Assembly: GCA_023439125.1 (NCBI GenBank) | Contig: JAEXOU010000005.1 | Location: 744,001-808,000 of the forward strand | From: Bacillota bacterium | GTDB lineage: Bacteria > Bacillota > Clostridia > Lachnospirales > Lachnospiraceae | Direction: 5' to 3' | Length of the DNA stretch: 64,000 bases | Part shown: positions 53,630 through 63,400 of the stretch, piece by piece | Layout of the letters: each line of letters starts with the position of its first letter | How positions within the stretch are numbered: position 1 is the stretch's first letter | Translations under genes and position numbers: made by a program | The notes under the pieces: generated by a model | Seen by the model: the letters and a program-made list of their open reading frames with translations, nothing else | Told to the model about the DNA's origin: nothing | The model's database searches: none

Positions 53630-55066
53630 TTACATTCTATCATATAATTCTTCATATTTTCTCGCTGAATTATTCCACGAGAAATCTTTTGCCATACCTT
53701 GATCAATTATCTTATTCCATTCACGCTTTTTATTATAATAAATGTGCTTTGCATACCGTATTGTATCTAACATCTCATGTGCATTGTAGTTCGCAAAACT
53801 GAAACCTGTTCCTTTGCCTTCGTATTCATTGTAAGGTTCCACGGTATCTTTAAGTCCGCCTGTTTCTCGAACAATAGGCACCGTACCATAACGTAAACTC
53901 ATCAACTGACTTAAACCACATGGTTCAAACAAGGAAGGCATTAAAAAGGCATCACAAGAGGCATAAATCTTATGAGAGCGCTCATTCGAATAGAAGATGT
54001 TTGCGGAAACTCGATTACCATACTTCCAAGCGAAATGTCGGAATAAATTTTCGTATTTTTCCTCTCCTGTTCCCAGTACTACAAGCTGTGTATCCTCAGC
54101 GCATATTTCTTCTATGACATAATCGACTAAATCCAAACCTTTTTGGTCTGTTAGCCTAGAAACAAGTCCAATCATAAATGTTTTCTCATTTACATCTAAA
54201 CCTAATTCCTTCTGCAGTGCTTTCTTATTCTTGCACTTTTCTTTTCGAAAATTCTTGGAACTATAAGGATATGCAATTAGATTATCCTTCTCTGGGTCAT
54301 ACTCTGAATAATCAATACCATTCACAATACCAAATAATTGGTTGGAGCGTGCCCTCATTAGACCGTCCAACCCTTCTCCATAGAAAGGCATCTTAATTTC
54401 TTCTGAATATGTTTCGCTTACTGTCGTAACATAGTCAGCATATACGATTCCGCCCTTCAGATAGTTAGCATCACCATAAGCCTCTAACTTATCTGGTGTA
54501 AAATAAATGGAAGGTATTCCTGTAATATCCATTACTTTACTTTTATCCCATATACCTTGGAATTTCAAATTATGGATTGTCATAATTGTTTTTATATTAT
54601 TAAAAAATTGATTATCTTGGAATAAAACATTTAAATAAATAGGAATCAATCCAGTTTGCCAATCATGACAATGTATGATATCCGGTCGAAAATCAATCGC
54701 CGGTAATGCTGATAATGCTGCTTTTGAGAAGAAAGCAAATTTTTCAATGTCTTCATGAATATAACCATATGGTTTAGACCCTGCAAAATAAAATTCATTA
54801 TCTATAAAATAGAAATGTACACCTTCATATTCCATTTCTAAAATACCAACATATTGATTTCTCCAATTTAATTCCATGTAAAAGTGCGTTTTATATACCA
54901 TCTGTTGTTTTAGCTCGTCCGGTATAGCCATATATTTCGGAACCATTACTCTTACATCATATTGATCTTTATTTATGTATTTTGGTAAGGATCCTACAAC
55001 ATCAGCTAAACCACCTGTCTTAATAAATGGTACACTTTCTGACGCAACAAATAAAACATTTTTCAT
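53630..55066 (-). CDS. glgA: Glycogen synthase GlgA
   Basis: A 478-residue GT5 glycosyltransferase that elongates alpha-1,4-glucan from ADP-glucose. Seen: the nucleotide-sugar loop KTGGLADVVGSLPK, DIIHCHDWQTGLIP, MTIHNLKFQG, NGIDYSEYDPE, GLVSRLTDQKGLDL, and MPSLFEPCGLSQL with RETGGLKDTV. The ATG at 55066 has TGGAGG seven bases upstream. It stands alone without glgBCDP neighbours, so glycogen metabolism genes must lie elsewhere. Downstream of spo0A it may be under separate control. Confidence 0.95.
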   Translation of the reverse strand: MKNVLFVASESVPFIKTGGLADVVGSLPKYINKDQYDVRVMVPKYMAIPDELKQQMVYKTHFYMELNWRNQYVGILEMEYEGVHFYFIDNEFYFAGSKPYGYIHEDIEKFAFFSKAALSALPAIDFRPDIIHCHDWQTGLIPIYLNVLFQDNQFFNNIKTIMTIHNLKFQGIWDKSKVMDITGIPSIYFTPDKLEAYGDANYLKGGIVYADYVTTVSETYSEEIKMPFYGEGLDGLMRARSNQLFGIVNGIDYSEYDPEKDNLIAYPYSSKNFRKEKCKNKKALQKELGLDVNEKTFMIGLVSRLTDQKGLDLVDYVIEEICAEDTQLVVLGTGEEKYENLFRHFAWKYGNRVSANIFYSNERSHKIYASCDAFLMPSLFEPCGLSQLMSLRYGTVPIVRETGGLKDTVEPYNEYEGKGTGFSFANYNAHEMLDTIRYAKHIYYNKKREWNKIIDQGMAKDFSWNNSARKYEELYDRM

Positions 55067-55158
55067 AACAAAGCCTCCACATTTTTGTATAGTCACATTA
55101 TATCCTAATATTCGACTAAAAAAAAGGGGAAACGATAATTTTTTTCATTGGATGATTC

Positions 55159-55959
55159 TCACATTCTTAATTTATATTCTAAACGTATCTTGTCAGCAAT
55201 CAATGCTACAAACTCAGAATTGGTTGGCTTACCTTTCCCATTACTTACTGTATATCCAAATAAATCATCAATCGTATCCATCTTGCCTCTACTCCATGCT
55301 ACTTCGATTGCATGACGAATTGCTCGTTCTACACGACTTGGTGTTGTTTTATGACGTTTTGCAATCGATGGATACAGTTGCTTCGTAATTGAATTTAACA
55401 TCTCATTATCATCCACTGACATCATAATTGCATCACGTAAATACTGATACCCTTTGATATGAGCAGGAACTCCTATCTCATGGATAATATTGGTTACATC
55501 TGATTCCAAATTTTTCTCTTTATAGGAAGTTGGATTATCAAATGTATTAAGCTTATGATTCTCTACTAATCTAGCATGAGTCTCTGCTTTCAGCTGTTTG
55601 ATACGACTCAGTACCATATTATTATCAAAAGGTTTGAGGATATAGTAGCTAGCCCCTAGCTCAAAGGCATTCTCAGTTACACGTTCTTGTCCGATGGCAG
55701 TTATAACAATAAATGATGGAGTTTTCTTTAAATCATTGTTTTTTTTCACTTTCTCCAATACACCTAAACCATCAAGTTTTGGCATAATAAGATCTAATAA
55801 AACTACATCTGGGTTTTTTTCCTTGATTAGTTCTAGAGCATCAATTCCATTCTCAGCTTTACCTAAAACATCAATTTCTCCATCACTTTTTAAAACTTCT
55901 TCCAGTAAATTCAGCATGCGTATATTGTCATCGACAATAACAACACCTATTTTCCCCAT
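55159..55959 (-). CDS. spo0A: Master sporulation response regulator Spo0A
   Basis: A 266-residue response regulator. Receiver domain residues 1-120: acidic pocket Asp10/Asp11, phosphoacceptor Asp56 in DVVLLDLIMPKLDG, Thr in ITAIGQERV and Lys in LKPFD. The Spo0A DNA-binding domain covers the C-terminal ~110 residues (IHEIGVPAHIKGYQYLRDAI, TPSRVERAIRHAIEVAWSRG), which reads TGTCGAA boxes. It starts sporulation and, in clostridia, solvent genes. AAAGGAGG lies seven bases before the ATG. A promoter and a possible self-box lie upstream at 56110-56163. Adjacent spoIVB and recN follow the classic order. Confidence 0.97.
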   Translation of the reverse strand: MGKIGVVIVDDNIRMLNLLEEVLKSDGEIDVLGKAENGIDALELIKEKNPDVVLLDLIMPKLDGLGVLEKVKKNNDLKKTPSFIVITAIGQERVTENAFELGASYYILKPFDNNMVLSRIKQLKAETHARLVENHKLNTFDNPTSYKEKNLESDVTNIIHEIGVPAHIKGYQYLRDAIMMSVDDNEMLNSITKQLYPSIAKRHKTTPSRVERAIRHAIEVAWSRGKMDTIDDLFGYTVSNGKGKPTNSEFVALIADKIRLEYKLRM

Positions 55960-56109
55960 AACCAGTCCTCCTTTATATTGTCTTACTTACTCTCAGTTGG
56001 CGCCATAACTGTGAGTTTTATCTTAACAAAATACAAAATTTTGTCTTTGCACATATAAATGTTTAACTTGATTGTAGTTCTGTGATATTTCAACATAACT
56101 TACAAAAGA

Positions 56110-56163
56110 ATTATATCCATAAATTGCCAAATGTTCAATCCTATTTTAACGCATTGCTCGACA
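56110..56163 (-). promoter_or_regulatory. Probable spo0A promoter with upstream Spo0A-box-like site
   Basis: Minus-strand -35 TTGAAC (56133-56138) and -10 TATAAT (56110-56115) with a 17-base spacer, a near-consensus sigma-A type promoter 150 bases before spo0A. Nineteen to 25 bases further upstream lies TGTCGAG (56157-56163), one base off the Spo0A box TGTCGAA. Autoregulation is suggested but not shown. Confidence 0.55.
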
Positions 56164-56231
56164 TTTTGTCAATGAATTCCTTTTTGTTTTTTCCATATCT
56201 TTCTATTTCAGTTTTGTATGATCTTTTATAC

Positions 56232-57563
56232 CTATTGCAGTATTTGTAACATATTCTCAACAAATGTGCCATAACCCATAGATGCATCACGAATAAAAAC
56301 ATGTGTAACAGCACCAATTAATTTATTATCTTGAATAATAGGACTTCCGCTCATACCTTGTACGATACCACCAGTTAATGACTTTAAACGCTCGTCCGTT
56401 ATTTTGATAACTAAACCTTTACTTTGACTATTACCGAAATCAATCTCTGTAATTTTGATCTTATATTCTTTGATCTCACCATCTACATTGCATAAAATAG
56501 ATGCATCACCAATTTTAATGTCCTGCTTTAACCCAATTTGAATTGGCTTATTTAAATATTTGCTTGATATCTTATCCTTTATATTTGCCTTTGTACCTAT
56601 ATTACCAAAAATACCTTGAACAGAATTCTCATATATTGTTCCAAGTTTCGAGTTTTCACTTTCATGAATAATGCCACTTAATTCACCAGGAGTTCCTGTT
56701 TTTCCTTTTATAATGTTTATGATCTCAGCATCATAAATGCTTCCATCGCCTACATTCATTAATAAACCAGTATCAACATCCGTTATCCCATGACCTAATG
56801 CTCCAAACTGGCCCGTAGTTGTAATAAATGTCAGCGTTCCAATACCTTGTGTATCATCTCGTATCCAACTTCCAATCTTATATTCACCCTCTGCTGTTTC
56901 TACTGGTTTAACATTCACTTTCATCAGCTTGGCATTGCGCTTAATATCAAACTCAATCGTATTACCTTTGGATTTTTGTATCACATCAATTAACTGTTCT
57001 TTCGATTCAATCTCGCTACCATTTGCCACCATAATATAATCGCCTGTTTTTAAACAATTTAACGAGGGTTCATAATTCATGCCATCTTTCGCTGTTACTT
57101 TAGCCGTACCTAGAACAAGTACTCCATCCGTATTTAAAGTAATACCAATTGTTCCCCCACATGGAATTACCTCGACTGTATCAATAACATCTAACTTTAT
57201 CTCTTTTATTGAAAGCCAACCAAATAACTTAACAACTACTTTATAAGAACCAGTTTTTTCAGAATGTAGAGAAAAAGGTTTACTTAAATCAATGTTTAAG
57301 GAACCAGCTGGTATATTGCTCGAATTTCTTTGAGAAACACTGATATCATCAGCATAAATATCTGCTTCCATTGGCATAGCCAAATCGAAATTATGCTCTT
57401 TTCCTGCGAGAATTCGAATCCTCTCAGGTATCAATGTGTTTATTTTGTAATAAGAAAATGCTATGATACCAATGATGGTAATAATAAATAACACAGTTAA
57501 CATTCGTCGATATTTTTTTCTTATGGGATCGGCATTCTTACGACATTCATATTCATCACGCAT
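56232..57563 (-). CDS. spoIVB: SpoIVB serine peptidase
   Basis: A 443-residue sporulation protease of family S55. Order: short cytoplasmic N-terminus, one membrane helix (VLFIITIIGIIAFSYYKI), a PDZ domain (CLKTGDYIMVANGSEIESKE), and the protease domain with His in GALGHGITD and Ser407 in QGMSGSPIIQD. It is made in the forespore under SigG and cleaves SpoIVFA to activate pro-SigK processing, so it links forespore to mother cell. AGGAA precedes the ATG. The recN-spoIVB-spo0A order matches Bacillus. Confidence 0.95.
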   Translation of the reverse strand: MRDEYECRKNADPIRKKYRRMLTVLFIITIIGIIAFSYYKINTLIPERIRILAGKEHNFDLAMPMEADIYADDISVSQRNSSNIPAGSLNIDLSKPFSLHSEKTGSYKVVVKLFGWLSIKEIKLDVIDTVEVIPCGGTIGITLNTDGVLVLGTAKVTAKDGMNYEPSLNCLKTGDYIMVANGSEIESKEQLIDVIQKSKGNTIEFDIKRNAKLMKVNVKPVETAEGEYKIGSWIRDDTQGIGTLTFITTTGQFGALGHGITDVDTGLLMNVGDGSIYDAEIINIIKGKTGTPGELSGIIHESENSKLGTIYENSVQGIFGNIGTKANIKDKISSKYLNKPIQIGLKQDIKIGDASILCNVDGEIKEYKIKITEIDFGNSQSKGLVIKITDERLKSLTGGIVQGMSGSPIIQDNKLIGAVTHVFIRDASMGYGTFVENMLQILQ

Positions 57564-57591
57564 ACTAAATTCCTGCCTTTCTATCCATTAC

Positions 57592-57622
57592 AAAAGGATA
57601 TACTTTAGTAGTATATCCTTTT
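57592..57622 (-). terminator. Intrinsic terminator between recN and spoIVB
   Basis: Stem AAAAGGATATACT/AGTATATCCTTTT with a five-base loop; on the minus strand it ends in TTTTG. It lies about 50 bases after the recN stop and should separate the constitutive recN transcript from sporulation-specific spoIVB. Confidence 0.75.
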
Positions 57623-57672
57623 CATTAGATTTCATATCGTTAGTTAGTATGCGTATTAAAAAAAATATCAAA

Positions 57673-59376
57673 CTAGGAGATTAAGTCTTTGTTTCCATGA
57701 CTCTTTATGGAATGTGCAAGAGATTTCATCTCCTTTGCACTGTTTAGAACATTATCAGTAATTTTGGCACCACCAAGAATTCTAGCTAATTCAGAAATTG
57801 CTTCTTCTTCCTTTAATTGTCGAATCATCGTCTGAGTAGATTTTCCATCTGTCTTCTTCTCGATTACATAATGAGTATCTGCCATAGCAGCAATCTGAGG
57901 TAAATGTGTGATACACAAAATCTGATGTTCTTTTGCTAACACACCAAGTTTTTCAGATACTTTTTGTGCAGTTCTTCCACTAATTCCAACATCAATTTCA
58001 TCAAAAATTAAAGTAGAAATATCATCTTTTTTCGCCATAACTGATTTTATTGCTAACATAATTCTAGAAAGCTCACCACCAGATGCAACTTTGGCGAGAG
58101 GTCGCATTGGTTCTCCAGGATTTGTCGAAATCATAAATTCGACATCATCGAAACCATTTGCTGTGAACTCATCCAATTTTGTAAAGCTTATCTCAAATTG
58201 TACATCTAAAAAATTAAGGTCAATTAATGCCTGAACTAATCGTTCCGTCAAAACACTAGCCTTTTGCTTTCGTATCTGTGATAGCTGTTCACATTCTTCG
58301 TTTAATTTTTCTTCGTATGCTTTTATCTTTTGCGTTAACTTAGAAAGATATTCATCATAAGCTTCGTATTTCACTTTTTTCTCTTCACACTTTTTATAAT
58401 ATGTAAGAATATCTTCAATATGATTACCATACTTTGCTTTTAAACGATTAATAAGATTAAGTCGTTCTTCTACTTGTTCAAGCTCATCACTAGAATCTGA
58501 ACAGTGATCCATATATTCTGACACATCACGATTAAAGTCATTCAATAAGCTTTCAATATCATTCATCTGTAATAATAAACTATTTAGTTTTTCATCATAA
58601 TTTGCTATTTTTTGAAGTTGTTTTACAGCTCTTGAAACATTATTCGCTGCACTATCATTCTCTTCAGAAGTAAAACTATATGCTTGGGATAGACTTTCCA
58701 AAATATTTGCAGCATTGCTAAGTCGTTTATATTCACTCTGTAAAAGATCATCTTCTCCAATTTTCAGCTTCGCATCGTCGATTTCCTTCATCTCATATTC
58801 TAAAAATGATAGTTCACGAAGACGCTTGTCCTCATCGATTTCTGAAGAATTCAATTCTTCTTTTAATTTTGCATATTCTTGATACAGCATTGAGATACTC
58901 TCTTTATATCGAAATGCTTCTTCTTTTGCAAAGCGATCTACCATACTCAAGTGTACATGTTTATATAGAAGCGACTGATGTTCATGCTGACCATGAATGT
59001 CTAATAGATAGCCCGCAATACTTTTTAAAATCTGGGTAGTCACATTTTCTCCATTAATCTTGCAGATATTTCTACCACTTTGCATTATCTTACGAGAAAT
59101 TAAGATTTGATCCTCTTGTATCTCAATGTCGTTTTCTTCCATCAATTGAAATACTTCTTTTCGATCTGTCTGAAAAACCAATTCAACCAAAGCAAATTCC
59201 GCATTCTTTCGGATAATATCCTTTGTCGTTTTTCCACCTAGTGCAAAATTAATCGAATCAATTAAAATTGATTTACCAGCACCTGTTTCACCAGTCATTA
59301 TGTTCAAATGATTTTGAAAAAATACTTCAACCTCATCGATAATCGCAAAATTTTTTACATGCAGACTGCAAAGCAT
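57673..59376 (-). CDS. recN: DNA repair protein RecN
   Basis: A 567-residue SMC-like ATPase acting early in double-strand break repair. Walker A GETGAGKSILIDSI is near the N-terminus, the coiled-coil region covers about residues 150-380, and the C-terminal signature VASGGELSRIMLAIKSVMA with Walker B TLIFDEIDVGISG follows. GGAGGGG lies five bases before the ATG. Position upstream of spoIVB-spo0A is conserved in Firmicutes. Confidence 0.97.
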   Translation of the reverse strand: MLCSLHVKNFAIIDEVEVFFQNHLNIMTGETGAGKSILIDSINFALGGKTTKDIIRKNAEFALVELVFQTDRKEVFQLMEENDIEIQEDQILISRKIMQSGRNICKINGENVTTQILKSIAGYLLDIHGQHEHQSLLYKHVHLSMVDRFAKEEAFRYKESISMLYQEYAKLKEELNSSEIDEDKRLRELSFLEYEMKEIDDAKLKIGEDDLLQSEYKRLSNAANILESLSQAYSFTSEENDSAANNVSRAVKQLQKIANYDEKLNSLLLQMNDIESLLNDFNRDVSEYMDHCSDSSDELEQVEERLNLINRLKAKYGNHIEDILTYYKKCEEKKVKYEAYDEYLSKLTQKIKAYEEKLNEECEQLSQIRKQKASVLTERLVQALIDLNFLDVQFEISFTKLDEFTANGFDDVEFMISTNPGEPMRPLAKVASGGELSRIMLAIKSVMAKKDDISTLIFDEIDVGISGRTAQKVSEKLGVLAKEHQILCITHLPQIAAMADTHYVIEKKTDGKSTQTMIRQLKEEEAISELARILGGAKITDNVLNSAKEMKSLAHSIKSHGNKDLIS

Positions 59377-59539
59377 CCTAACCCCTCCAATCTAAATCAA
59401 CTACTCTATTAATGTAGTATGTAACAACAAAATCAAACATATGTTCGTTTTTATCTTATCACAACCAGAATTATTTTTCAACTGTTCTTTTTATACTTTA
59501 GCTCTATTAAATAATAGTATTGGTATATGGGAATGGTTG

Positions 59540-59568
59540 AAGGAGGGATGTAATTTCCCCTCCTTTTT
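59540..59568 (+). terminator. Terminator-like hairpin, oriented on the plus strand
   Basis: AAGGAGGG/CCCCTCCTT stem followed by TTTTT on the plus strand. The minus strand, which carries all genes here, has no T-run after the stem, so it is not an obvious end for the acetyltransferase gene. Confidence 0.45.
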
Positions 59569-59595
59569 AAGCTCAATTACTTAATTTTCTTTATC

Positions 59596-60117
59596 TTATA
59601 CCTCATTAGTAAACTTTACTAAATCAAGTTTGAGATTGTTAAATGTAAATCCTTCCTTTTCTATATGAGTCTGCTTTAATCCAAGCTTTTTTAAAACAGC
59701 TATACTTGCAGGATTTATTGACACTGCATCTGCATAAATTTTTACATTAGGAAAAGCATCTTTTAGATATTGCATAAATGCCTTAGTCACTTCGCTGATA
59801 TAGCCTTTTCCCCAATATGCTCTTGAGAGTTGATAAAACAATCCAAAACTCTCGTTTTCCATATTTATGACTGGAGAACCAATTATTCCAATAGCTTTGT
59901 TATCTAACAGTATTAAAAAAATATTAGGAAACTTTTTATCTGAATAATTAATAAACATTTCTATCTTACACTTACATTCATCAATTGAATTAAGTAATGG
60001 CATATATGTGTATTTGATAACTTCAAAATCATTCCACAACTCAAATAAATCTAAAGCATACTTTGTATCGAATTCTACAAGTTGTAACCTTTCTGTTTTA
60101 ATAATAATAATAATCAC
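59596..60117 (-). CDS. GNAT-family N-acetyltransferase
   Basis: A 173-residue acetyltransferase of the RimJ/RimL-like type: TERLQLVEFDTKYALDLFEL at the start, the central KCKIEMFIN region, the acetyl-CoA segment QLSRAYWGKGYISEVTKAF, and SINPASIAVLKKLGL near the end. It transfers acetyl from acetyl-CoA to an unknown amine or protein N-terminus. The start is GTG, directly followed by five ATT codons; GAGGG lies six bases before GTG. It lies between recN and the Big2 protein and is not clearly part of either unit. Confidence 0.85.
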   Translation of the reverse strand: MIIIIIKTERLQLVEFDTKYALDLFELWNDFEVIKYTYMPLLNSIDECKCKIEMFINYSDKKFPNIFLILLDNKAIGIIGSPVINMENESFGLFYQLSRAYWGKGYISEVTKAFMQYLKDAFPNVKIYADAVSINPASIAVLKKLGLKQTHIEKEGFTFNNLKLDLVKFTNEV

Positions 60118-60284
60118 TCCTTTCCCTCAAACTCTTCTATTTTTTTTCATATTAACAAACAATTTCATCCGTCATTTTGCACGTAAAAGCTTACTAAAAA
60201 AGTCTTATTTCTATCTTAAGTATTTTTGGCACAAGAATCAACATAAAACAAAGGATGACAAAAGTACTTTTCAATAACTTCATT
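60118..60284. other. Intergenic DNA with a truncated or degenerate MITE end
   Basis: A sequence CGTCATTTTGCACG at 60170-60183 followed by TTACTAAAAAAG-like bases matches the left end of the MITE family. A further GGATGACAAAAG occurs at 60253-60264. The intact copy 4 starts at 60285. The stretch therefore looks like the relic of another copy next to it. The gap as a whole (60118-60488) contains no gene. Confidence 0.6.
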
Positions 60285-60483
60285 CATCATTTTGCACGTA
60301 AATAATCTCGCTAAAAAAGGGATGACAAACATAATTTAGTAGCAACTGTTATGAAGTCGTCGGTACTTAGGGCCTGTATTTTAGGCCCTAAGTACCGTTA
60401 CGGCTTCATTCAAGCGAAAGCGTGTTGCGGATAAATTATGTTTGCCATCCCTTTCTCAAAACATTTCCTTGTGAACAATGACG
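60285..60483 (+). mobile_element. MITE-like inverted-repeat element, copy 4 of 4
   Basis: This 199 bp copy has the same arms (GGGATGACAAACATAATTTA) and central AGGGCCT hairpin. Its outer ends are diverged (CATCATTTTGCACG on the left, GTGAACAATGACG on the right), so pairing at the tips is weaker than in copies 1-3. It ends five bases beyond the stop codon of the Big2 protein on the transcript side. Confidence 0.85.
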
Positions 60484-60488
60484 TCAAC

Positions 60489-63400
60489 TTACGGTATTTT
60501 TGTCACTGTTACTTTACATGTAAGCCTTCTACCATTGACAACTGCGTAGACATTCGTTGTGCCAATGGCTTTTGCCGTTACTTCACCATTAACAACCGTA
60601 GCTATTTCTTGATTCTCCACATCCCAACGTGGCTTTAAGTTACTAGCTCCAGCGCCATCAACCTCTAGGCTTATAATAGTTCGCGTATATTGTGGTAATG
60701 TGATACTCGTTTTACTCAATCCAACTACATATACCTTAATTGTACCTTTGCGCCCCGATTCTGTCATAACGGTAATATTAGCTGTACCGATGCCTTTTGC
60801 TGTAATTTTACCACTTTTTGCTCCAACCGATGCTACTAACTGGTTATCAGAACTCCAAGATACAGTATCTGTGGAATCATTCGGAACGATAGAAATTGCA
60901 ACTGTCTTCGTTTCGCCAGGCGACATTACTAGATCAGATTCTGATATCGAAATACCAGTACTAGCAACAGGTGCGATAACTCTCACATAACATATTGATT
61001 TCACACCGCTTGAATCCTTAGCTTTTACGGTAATAATTGCATTACCAGGACTTAAAGCAGTTATCTTTCCATTCTTGTCTACAATTGCGATATCTTTTGC
61101 ATTCGTTGTGAAATTCGGTGTTTTATAGGTTGCATTGGAAGGTGACACTTTTGCTTTTAAATTATAAGATTTACCTTGAACTAAAGTAATATAACTTTGA
61201 TTAAGTTCAATACTTGTTACTAGTCGACATACTCGTACAACACAAGATGCTTCTGCTTCACTGCCATCCGTTGCAACAACAGTAATTGTAGCAGTTCCAA
61301 GTTTTTTGCCTTTTATTCTTCCCTTTTCATCTACAGTTAAAATATTAGAATCACTGGAATACCATTCCAATTGTTTATTCGTAGCTTTTTCACCATTAAT
61401 CTTTGCCGTTAATGTATATGTTTTACCAAGGCCAAGACGATACCAAGTACGGTTCAGTGTAATTGAAGTAATTAACTCTTCAACAGTAACCATACAATAA
61501 TCTTTATAATTACCATCATCTGAGGTAACCGAAATCATTGCAACACCGCCACCAATACCAGTAACTACACCATCTGAATTAACAGTTGCAACTTCTTCAT
61601 TAGAGCTTTCCCAGCTTACCCCTTGATCATCCGCTGTAGCAGGTAATACACTAGCCTCTAATTCAAGCTTATCACCAACATAGATTGTTTCCTCTGCACT
61701 GCTTATCGATATACCTGTTACCGGTTGTAGTACTGTTACCGTACAATAACCAGTAGAACCACTCTTTGTTTTTACCATAATAATTGCAGTACCTGCACTC
61801 TTTGCAATTACCTTACCACTCTTTGATACAGTTGCTACTTTAGCTTCACTTGATTCCCAAGTCAACGTAGTCTCAGTCGAATCTGCAGGCGTCAGCTTTG
61901 TTTCCAAATAGTAATAATCGCCAACACTCATCGTCAGTTTTGTAACATCTAACTTTACAGCAGTCGCTGTTCGGCTAACTGTAACAGTACAAGTTGCCAT
62001 ATATCCACCATCTGAAGTTTTTAAGATGATAACTGCTGTACCTACACTTCTTGCTGTAAGTAAACCTTCATTATTAACAGTAACAACAGAAGAATTAGAG
62101 GAAGTCCAAACAACAGATGCATTACTTGAATCACTTGGCTTGATTGAATAAGTCAAACGGAAGGTTTCACCTACATACATAGCTCTTGAAGCATAATCCA
62201 AAGTAATACCTGTAACCGATTTTGTAACTGTTACTTTACATATTGCATAAATTTCTGCGTTCACTTTTGAAGTAACCATAATAGAAGCAGTACCTGATTT
62301 TTTAAGAGTAACTAAACCATTGGAATCAACTGTAATAACCGAGGTGTCGGTTGATTTCCATATAACTTCCTGGTCTTGAGCATTTACTGGAAGAATTGCT
62401 GCATACAATTGAAACTTCTTATCTGCTAATGGAATTGTAACATCAGTTTCCGACAAGGTAATAGATTCAATTGGTTGATATACTCGAACCAAACAGGATC
62501 CAACAACAACATTATCTTTATTAATCGCACTAACTACTGCAACACCACCACTAACACCTGTAACTGTTGCTGATAAATCACCTGCAGTTGAGATTTTAAC
62601 TACGGATTCATCTGAGGATACCCATACAAGTTTTAAATTATTTAACTTTGGAGTAACTGTTGCATTGATTGTAAGGTTGTCACCTATCGCAATATCTTTT
62701 TCTATTGGATCTAAGGTGATTTTAGTTACCGATGAAATAACCTTTATATTACACTTTTGTGTCTTAGTTACACCATTGATAACTTGTTGAACAGTGATTA
62801 CAGCGTCACCAGCTTTTACACCAGTTACTAAGCCATCCTCATCAACCATTGCTATCTCTGGATTACTTGATGTCCATGTAATTGGTGCAGAGCTATTGGA
62901 GGCGTATAAGATAAGCTGCATAGAAGAGCCTACATAAATCGTTGCCGATGTTGTATTTAAATTAATTCCATCTACAACGTTAACATTAAGTGTCTCATCT
63001 TTTGCTCCACCAGCAATACCAATATCAGTAGCCTTTAATTTTATTTGCGCTAAACCACTGGCCATACCAGTGATAACTCCTGAACCATTGACAGAAGCAA
63101 TTGTTTCATTTAAAGGTATGTAGTTATACCACGACTTATCTGGAAGATTTGAATTTTGAACAATATCATAATAATCTCCAACTGTCATCGTAATTGTACC
63201 AGTAGGGAGATATACTTTAACCTCAACTTTAATTGTAAACTGATTGATATGAGTATTATCTTCACTAAAAAGGTCCGTTGGCCTAGCTGTTATAAAATAT
63301 GTACCTGCCTTGACATTCGTAAAGGTTACATTTCCACTAACGTTACTTACAATCATATCCATTAATGGCGATTTATCCGGGTTAATCTTTTCACCATTAA

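Noticed and set aside
9419..60483. CRISPR array
   Set aside because: Repeats are ~200 bp, far apart and palindromic, without regular spacers or cas genes.
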